A stretch of 64,000 bases of DNA. Origin: Solemya velum gill symbiont. Its GTDB lineage: Bacteria > Pseudomonadota > Gammaproteobacteria > Chromatiales > Chromatiaceae. Below, one piece after another: positions 57,722 to 64,000 of the stretch. The notes under the pieces are model-generated. The model did no database searches, had not been told where the DNA came from, and saw only the letters and a list, made by a program, of their open reading frames with translations. Made by a program: the position numbers and the translations under genes. Positions within the stretch are counted from its first letter, which is position 1, and the number at the start of each line of letters is the position of its first letter. The stretch spans positions 806,001 to 870,000 of the forward strand of contig NZ_JRAA01000001.1 of assembly GCF_000787395.1 (NCBI RefSeq), read 5' to 3'.

Positions 57722-59315
57722 ACCGTACGTAAAGAAATCCTTGAAAAAGAGAGTCAGCGCAGCACTCCTGCTGTCTGCCTGCACACTCCAGCCAGCCCTG
57801 CTCCAGGCAACCGAAGAGAAACCTGCTGTACAGCCAGATGCCATTGCAACTCCGAAGCTGACCGTTGTTCCAGCCACACCGGGCTCGCAGGAAGAGATGG
57901 TTCTGAAAGCCCTTGTTGGTTCACTGAAATCTGCACATGGCGTCCCGCGCGAACTCTCCCTGCAGGTCGGCAAGCCGATCGAGGCTGTACGCAAAGGTGA
58001 AATCATAGAAGTTGCCTTGCTCGACACCCGACTTACTGATCCCGCAGGAAATGGCATTCAATTCGGCGATTTTGTCTACCGGACAACACCCGGTGAAGAT
58101 GAAAAATTCAGCTATCAGCTCACAATTCCGTCCCAGTGGATCATCCTCGACAAGGGCAAGCCACTGCTGACAGTCGATATTGCCGATCAACATTGTAATG
58201 GAAGCTATTGGCAACTACTCAGCACAGGTACGGATTGCCGCCTTGAATCAATCACCGTACAGACTATTGAAAAGATAAATCTCCGCAAGGGGCCCTACCT
58301 GACAATCAACTCTGTCAGTTTCCAGCAGGCAGTCACAGAGCAGGATGGTGTGATCGGTGGAAAATCAGATTTCAATGCCAGCGGAATCCACTTCGATAGC
58401 GGCAGTGGCCAGCAAGTGGAAGTGGAAAAAATCATCTCCAACGCAAGCCTTGAGAAATTTTCACTCCCTCTGTTGCTTTCGCTGATGGAGCAGATGGATG
58501 CATTAGTGAATATTGAGCAGGAAGAGCTGGACAAGGCAGAGAATCAGAAACTGGTTCTCAACTACATTCTTGGCCTCTTGCGCACGGCATCCGGTTCCTC
58601 CCTGACATCCGATGGCCGCATTGTGAACCTGACTTACAGCGAGGATGGTCTGCAAGTTGCCAGCCTGGATGAGATTGGTAGCCTGGCGAGTTACACAGGA
58701 CAAGAAGAACTCAGTGATCTGCGCGGGAGCTTCCATTTCAGGAATCTCCACCTTTCCCTGCCGCAAGTTACAGCCGAACTGCAGCCCATCAGCCTGCAGC
58801 TGGATATAACCGTGGCCAGGTTGCCGCTGATACGCTTTCTTGAGAGCCTGGCAACACTCCTCCCGGTTGGTGAAAGCGACCGCCAACTGATTGGCCAGTT
58901 GCTGCAGAAAATCCTTCTGCAACAGCCCCCGCTATTAAAAATCAACAAGTTACAAATTGCTGGTGGTAAATTTGACCTGCAGTTCATTGGCACGGTCGAA
59001 CCCCTGCTGCCGCCTGACAGCGATCCAAAACAGTTTCTTGCCAACAGCGACACGCCACTCGATTTTCTCGACGGACACCTCAAGGGAACGATCAACGGAC
59101 TCGACTTTATCTCCACCCAGGCCGCGCAAAGGTCGCAGCAGCAGCCCGAGCTGATGCAAGTGGTGCTGGTAACGTCACTCATCAGGGGGTTCGGCGAGGC
59201 GATCGAAAAGGACCAGTATGCCTACGATATTGTCTTCTCCCCCGAGAAGGGCCTCGTCATTAACGGCAAGGATATGTCGATGCTGCTGATGGGTCTTCAA
59301 GCACCACAACCCTAA
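57699..59315 (+). CDS. putative lipoprotein of unknown function
   Basis: A 538-residue exported protein, family not firmly recognised. The N-terminus is strongly basic (KPYVKKSLKKR), followed by a hydrophobic stretch ending in LLLSAC; LSAC fits a lipobox with Cys28 as the lipidated residue. The mature protein is rich in beta-type segments (LQLDITVARLPLI and INKLQIAGGKFDLQFIGTVE), recalling DUF945/YdgA-like or AsmA-like envelope proteins, but this is a weak resemblance. I chose the ATG at 57699, with an AAGGA-CAGG purine tract upstream; it overlaps fxsA by 23 nt. It precedes the groE promoter. Confidence 0.8.
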   Translation: MTASHKVKPYVKKSLKKRVSAALLLSACTLQPALLQATEEKPAVQPDAIATPKLTVVPATPGSQEEMVLKALVGSLKSAHGVPRELSLQVGKPIEAVRKGEIIEVALLDTRLTDPAGNGIQFGDFVYRTTPGEDEKFSYQLTIPSQWIILDKGKPLLTVDIADQHCNGSYWQLLSTGTDCRLESITVQTIEKINLRKGPYLTINSVSFQQAVTEQDGVIGGKSDFNASGIHFDSGSGQQVEVEKIISNASLEKFSLPLLLSLMEQMDALVNIEQEELDKAENQKLVLNYILGLLRTASGSSLTSDGRIVNLTYSEDGLQVASLDEIGSLASYTGQEELSDLRGSFHFRNLHLSLPQVTAELQPISLQLDITVARLPLIRFLESLATLLPVGESDRQLIGQLLQKILLQQPPLLKINKLQIAGGKFDLQFIGTVEPLLPPDSDPKQFLANSDTPLDFLDGHLKGTINGLDFISTQAAQRSQQQPELMQVVLVTSLIRGFGEAIEKDQYAYDIVFSPEKGLVINGKDMSMLLMGLQAPQP

Positions 59316-59332
59316 ATTAGCCACGATTCGGG

Positions 59333-59361
59333 CTTGACCTGAGAAATTTTGCCCCTATTAT
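59333..59361 (+). promoter_or_regulatory. groESL promoter with overlapping sigma70 and sigma32 elements
   Basis: TTGACC (59334-59339), a 16-nt spacer and TATTAT (59356-59361) form a sigma70-like promoter. The same region reads CTTGACC (59333-59339), a 12-nt gap, then CCCCTATTA (59352-59360), close to the heat-shock sigma32 consensus. It ends exactly where the CIRCE operator begins. Confidence 0.7.
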
Positions 59362-59387
59362 TAGCACTCACAATTAACGAGTGCTAA
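59361..59387 (+). promoter_or_regulatory. CIRCE operator (HrcA binding site) of groESL
   Basis: Perfect 9-bp inverted repeat TTAGCACTC and GAGTGCTAA around a 9-nt spacer, matching the CIRCE consensus. It overlaps the -10 region and lies 54 nt upstream of groES. HrcA binding here would repress groESL at normal temperature. No hrcA gene is in the window. Confidence 0.95.
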
Positions 59388-59440
59388 CAGCACACGACTT
59401 GTTTTAACCACAAACTAATAAGTTTCAGGAGATGTCCTCA

Positions 59441-59731
59441 ATGAACATTCGTCCTTTACATGATCGCGTCGTCGTACGCCGCATGGAAGAAGAACGCACC
59501 AGCGCAGGCGGTATCGTGCTGCCAGACAGCGCTACAGAAAAACCTGCCGAAGGCGAAATCCTCGCTGTTGGCAACGGCAAAATCCTTGATAGCGGCGAAG
59601 TCCGCGCCCTCGACGTTAAAGTCGGCGACAAGATTCTGTTCGGCAAATACTCGGGCACCGAAGTGAAGGTTGACGGTGAAGAAGTACTCGTGATGCGCGA
59701 AGAAGACATCATGGGCGTTATCGAAGGCTAA
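59441..59731 (+). CDS. groES: co-chaperonin GroES
   Basis: 10-kDa lid of the GroEL chaperonin. The 96-residue product begins [20 protein letters not shown]. It has the mobile loop [19 protein letters not shown] and the roof and body sequences [20 protein letters not shown] and [16 protein letters not shown] chose ATG at 59441, placed 9 nt after an AGGAG site; an in-frame ATG at 59432 touches that site directly. It lies 28 nt before groEL and is preceded by CIRCE. Confidence 0.98.
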   Translation: MNIRPLHDRVVVRRMEEERTSAGGIVLPDSATEKPAEGEILAVGNGKILDSGEVRALDVKVGDKILFGKYSGTEVKVDGEEVLVMREEDIMGVIEG

Positions 59732-59741
59732 GCAAACTTAA

Positions 59742-61412
<1,671 letters not shown>

Positions 61413-61511
61413 TTTAAGCCCCGGGAGCGGGTCTGGAGTCTGTCTTGATCTTGAGCACCATCCCTCGCCCCTGGAACTTAAATACAGATTCATGGCTGCA
61501 CAATGCCGTAC

Positions 61512-61541
61512 AAAAAAGCCCCGCAAATGCGGGGCTTTTTT
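61512..61541. terminator. bidirectional terminator after groEL
   Basis: 8-bp stem GCCCCGCA with TGCGGGGC, flanked by AAAAAA on one side and TTTTTT on the other, so it can stop transcription from groEL and from the opposing small gene at 61588. The gap 61413-61511 shows no other element. Confidence 0.92.
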
Positions 61542-61587
61542 ATGCAGGAAAAATGGCTAATTCAATCAGCCACTTTCATCTCTGAAA

Positions 61588-61833
61588 TTAATCGCAATCA
61601 GGCTCGGGCTCGGGCTCGCCTTCCTTTTTAGCTGCTGCCTCGCCTTCCTTCGCTGCTTCACCTTCCTTTGCCTTGTCACCTGTACCGGTCATATCTTTAG
61701 CGGTATCAGCAGCAGCGCCCATGGCACCTGCCATGGTATCAGCCATTTTACTCATTGGATCAGCCGCAAAAGACGCTCCTGAGATCAGCAGGGCAAACAA
61801 CAGAGCGAGTGTAGCGCTTAAAACTTTATTCAT
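61588..61833 (-). CDS. small secreted Lys/Glu-rich protein of unknown function
   Basis: An 81-residue exported peptide, not recognised. It has a clear signal peptide (MNKVLSATLALLFALLISGASFA). About 58 mature residues follow, with an Ala/Met-rich helix (MADTMAGAMGAAADTAKDM), then repeated KEGEAA units and an acidic end (EPEPEPDCD) with one terminal cysteine. I chose ATG at 61833, which has AGAGGA 7 nt upstream. It has its own upstream region and ends at the shared bidirectional terminator. The low-complexity tail suggests an unstructured periplasmic protein. Confidence 0.72.
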   Translation of the reverse strand: MNKVLSATLALLFALLISGASFAADPMSKMADTMAGAMGAAADTAKDMTGTGDKAKEGEAAKEGEAAAKKEGEPEPEPDCD

Positions 61834-61979
61834 TCTCAAATCCTCTCCATATACAACATGGTATTAAAAAAATTATGGCCGTTACTTCCGTCGGCTCCCG
61901 ATGCGAAATCCCACATCAGGGATGCATTGTTCTGGGTTATTATTAGTCAACACTATTATTACGAAGCAGATGCAGAATA

Positions 61980-64000
61980 ATGTCAAGCCACCCTCGCCTC
62001 GATAGCTACCTGGAAGAATGGAAAAACTCGACAACTCACGCACACCTTGCTGCAGATCCCGACTTCAACTCTTCACTTGAGACGGTTCTTGCAGGCAGTG
62101 AATACGTGCTCGCTCAACTGGAACGAAACCAGGCGCTGCTCGATGCCTTGATCGATGGAGAACTGATCCTCAAGCCTCGTTCCCAGCAACAGATGGACGA
62201 CTCCCTTGCAGAGGCACTGTCTGAAGTAGACAGTGAAGATCAACTCAACCAGGTTCTCAGACAGTTTCGCCACCGCCACATGATTCACATCATCTGGCGC
62301 GACCTCGGCATGTCGGCAGACCTCAATGAAACCCTTGAGTCGCTGTCAGCACTGGCTGATGTCTGCATACAGCAGGCCGCACGTGTTCATTACAAGTGGC
62401 TCGTAGAGAAACATGGAGTCCCGCGTGACGAGAACGGAATACAGCAGCACCTGGTTGTCATCGGCATGGGCAAGCTTGGCGCCCGTGAACTCAACATGTC
62501 CTCGGATATCGACCTGATCTACACCTATCCGCATCGAGGTCAGACCGATGGCGATCGCTCACTCGACAACGAGACTTTCTTCACCCGCCTGTGCCAAAAA
62601 CTGACCCAGGCACTCAATAGCCAGACGATTGACGGCTTCGTCTTCCGTACCGATACACGCCTGCGCCCCTACGGCGATTCAGGCCCATTGGCGCCCAGTT
62701 TTGATTTCATGGAGATCTACTACGAATCACAGGCACGTGAGTGGGAGCGCTACGCAATGATCAAGGCACGCATCATCTATTCAGAAGATGGTGCAGGCCA
62801 GGAACTGATGACCATGCTCAGGCCTTTTGTCTATCGCCGCTATCTCGACTTCGGTGCAATCGAATCCCTGCGCAGTATGAAACAGATGATCAGCGACAAC
62901 CTCAAAATGAAAGGTATGCGCGACAATGTCAAACTCGGCCCCGGTGGTATCAGGGAGATCGAATTTATCGGCCAGGTATTCCAGCTGATGCGCGGTGGAC
63001 GTGATCCGGAACTTCAGATTCGTCCTATCCAGCAGGTTCTCGAACGACTTGCCGAGAAAGAGCTGGTTCCTCATGCTGCTGCAGATGACCTGCTGCAGGC
63101 ATACCGTTTCCTGCGCCTGACCGAAAACCGCATCCAGGCGTGGCGCGACGAGCAGACACACCTGCTACCCGAAGACCAGGAGGGTTTGCAACGTCTCGCT
63201 ACCCTGATGCAGTTCGATTCGGTTTCTGCCTTTATCGAAACACTCTCCATGCATCGTAACCGCGTGCAGCAGCAATTCGAGGCACTCTTCAACGCAGACA
63301 CCACGGAAGAGGAACCGGAGGATGCACCCCTGGCGCGCCTGTGGCGTAATGCAATTGACGATGAGCAGCGCATCCCGCTGCTGGAATCAATCGGCTGTAA
63401 AGAGGCGCAGGCTGCCGACGACGCCATCAGAAAATTGCAGGAGAGTCGCACACTACACGCTGCCGGACCGCGCGGTAGCGACCTGATTGCTGAAATCGTC
63501 CCGCACATGCTGGGGTTGGCGCTGCCGCTCGAGAATTCAGCGGAAACGATTGAGCGACTGGGTCTCATCCTCGAAACAATTGCTCGCCGAACCACCTATC
63601 TTGCGCTGCTAAAGGAAAACATCTCGGCCATGCAGGGACTGGTCAAACTACTCTCTGCCAGCCCATGGTTCGTCCACTGGATCAGCCGCCAGCCGATTCT
63701 GCTCGACAGTCTCATCGATCCGCGTCAGCTGTATCAACCATTAACCAGGGCAGATCTGAAAGAGGAACTCGAACAACAGCTCGTCACGGTCAGCGGTGAC
63801 CTCGAACAGGAGATGGAGGTATTACGGCAGTTTGTCGCAACCAACCGTTTACGTGTTGCGGCTGCGGATGTCAGTGAAATCGTGCCGCTGATGATCGTCA
63901 GTGACTACCTCACCGAAATTGCCGAGGTCACACTTGAAGCCGCACTCGATCTCGCCTGGCGTGATATGACAGAACGTCACGGCAAACCCTCGGATACCGG
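61980..64000 (+). CDS. glnE: glutamine synthetase adenylyltransferase/adenylyl-removing enzyme (3' truncated by window)
   Basis: Two-headed enzyme that adenylylates and de-adenylylates glutamine synthetase in response to PII. The frame is open from ATG at 61980 to the right edge, giving about 673 of the usual 930-960 residues. The N-terminal adenylyl-removing nucleotidyltransferase domain has VVIGMGKLGARELNMSSDID, with the catalytic DxD (LIYTYPHRG following), and FVFRTDTRLRPYGDSGPLA. The helical linker shows FVYRRYLDFGAIESLR and KLGPGGIREIEFIGQVFQL. The C-terminal adenylylation domain lies beyond the window. The ribosome binding site is weak. Confidence 0.96.
   Translation, partial: MSSHPRLDSYLEEWKNSTTHAHLAADPDFNSSLETVLAGSEYVLAQLERNQALLDALIDGELILKPRSQQQMDDSLAEALSEVDSEDQLNQVLRQFRHRHMIHIIWRDLGMSADLNETLESLSALADVCIQQAARVHYKWLVEKHGVPRDENGIQQHLVVIGMGKLGARELNMSSDIDLIYTYPHRGQTDGDRSLDNETFFTRLCQKLTQALNSQTIDGFVFRTDTRLRPYGDSGPLAPSFDFMEIYYESQAREWERYAMIKARIIYSEDGAGQELMTMLRPFVYRRYLDFGAIESLRSMKQMISDNLKMKGMRDNVKLGPGGIREIEFIGQVFQLMRGGRDPELQIRPIQQVLERLAEKELVPHAAADDLLQAYRFLRLTENRIQAWRDEQTHLLPEDQEGLQRLATLMQFDSVSAFIETLSMHRNRVQQQFEALFNADTTEEEPEDAPLARLWRNAIDDEQRIPLLESIGCKEAQAADDAIRKLQESRTLHAAGPRGSDLIAEIVPHMLGLALPLENSAETIERLGLILETIARRTTYLALLKENISAMQGLVKLLSASPWFVHWISRQPILLDSLIDPRQLYQPLTRADLKEELEQQLVTVSGDLEQEMEVLRQFVATNRLRVAAADVSEIVPLMIVSDYLTEIAEVTLEAALDLAWRDMTERHGKPSDT

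Noticed and set aside
59321-59345. Resemblance of CGGGCTTGACC before groES to the palindromic repeat at 40787
   Set aside because: Only a short stretch matches and no palindrome is formed; the region is explained by the groE promoter.

Overview
The window looks like the chromosome of a free-living or symbiotic gammaproteobacterium, roughly 50-55% GC by eye. The evidence is the gene order tRNA-Tyr/Gly/Thr-tuf-tRNA-Trp-secE-nusG-rplKAJL-rpoBC, a ubiquinone gene set (ubiA, ubiC, ubiB, ubiJ, ubiE), hemA-prfA-prmC, ispE-tRNA-Gln-prs-rplY-pth, hslVU, and a groESL operon with a CIRCE operator. Some details (CIRCE on groE, an HslV with a short prosegment, a TrpB2-type enzyme, a large DsbD) recall Chromatiales/Thiotrichales-like or betaproteobacterial genomes more than enterobacteria. 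I cannot name the genus. No phage, transposase, integrase, CRISPR array or rRNA operon is visible.

Layout. 1-2222: 3' part of an RND efflux pump gene. 2226-6572 (minus): translationally coupled ubiC-ubiA-dacB-ggt, where ggt carries two homopolymer frame shifts that cancel out. 6709-7479: a membrane-anchored Pro/Ala/Glu/Thr-rich protein. 7495-22150 (minus): one large information-processing block, read from right to left as tRNA-Trp, secE, nusG, rplK, rplA, rplJ, rplL, rpoB, rpoC, rpoZ, then a terminator, then spoT. The omega subunit gene sits 3 nt after rpoC. 22293-23966 (minus): tRNA-Tyr, Gly, Thr and tuf behind a stringent-type promoter.

24225-28517 (plus) is the least ordinary stretch. It holds a FadL-like outer-membrane protein, a secreted SCP2-like protein, a tiny membrane protein and a TPR plus ATP-grasp protein of unknown substrate. 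28570-34983 (minus): serC, pth, rplY, prs, tRNA-Gln, ispE and an exported TPR protein. A truncated second copy of the tRNA-Gln 5' end and a repeat shared with the tRNA-Tyr/Gly spacer lie between tRNA-Gln and ispE. 35081-40713 (plus): hemA-prfA-prmC, an HMA-like small protein, a methyltransferase and trpB2. 40787-40863 is a dispersed palindromic repeat. 40915-48267 (minus): dat, ubiB-ubiJ-ubiE, DUF971, hslU-hslV and a ferredoxin-reductase flavoprotein.

48331-51291 (plus): an SDR protein, the GTPase engB, and a three-domain PhyH-cupin-cupin protein. 51307-57114 (minus): cutA-dsbD-tlpA-like-polA, all overlapping, with a DsbD that has two N-terminal periplasmic domains instead of one. 57239-61412 (plus): fxsA, a putative lipoprotein, and groES-groEL under a promoter with both sigma70- and sigma32-like elements and a perfect CIRCE. 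A small secreted acidic protein (61588-61833, minus) and the 5' two thirds of glnE (61980 onward) close the window.

Most of the window is core metabolism and information processing. The points most worth following up are the PhyH-cupin-cupin fusion, the TPR/ATP-grasp protein, the FadL/SCP2 pair, the double-alpha-domain DsbD, the tRNA-associated repeats with a broken tRNA-Gln, the rpoBC-rpoZ linkage and the paired frame shifts in ggt.
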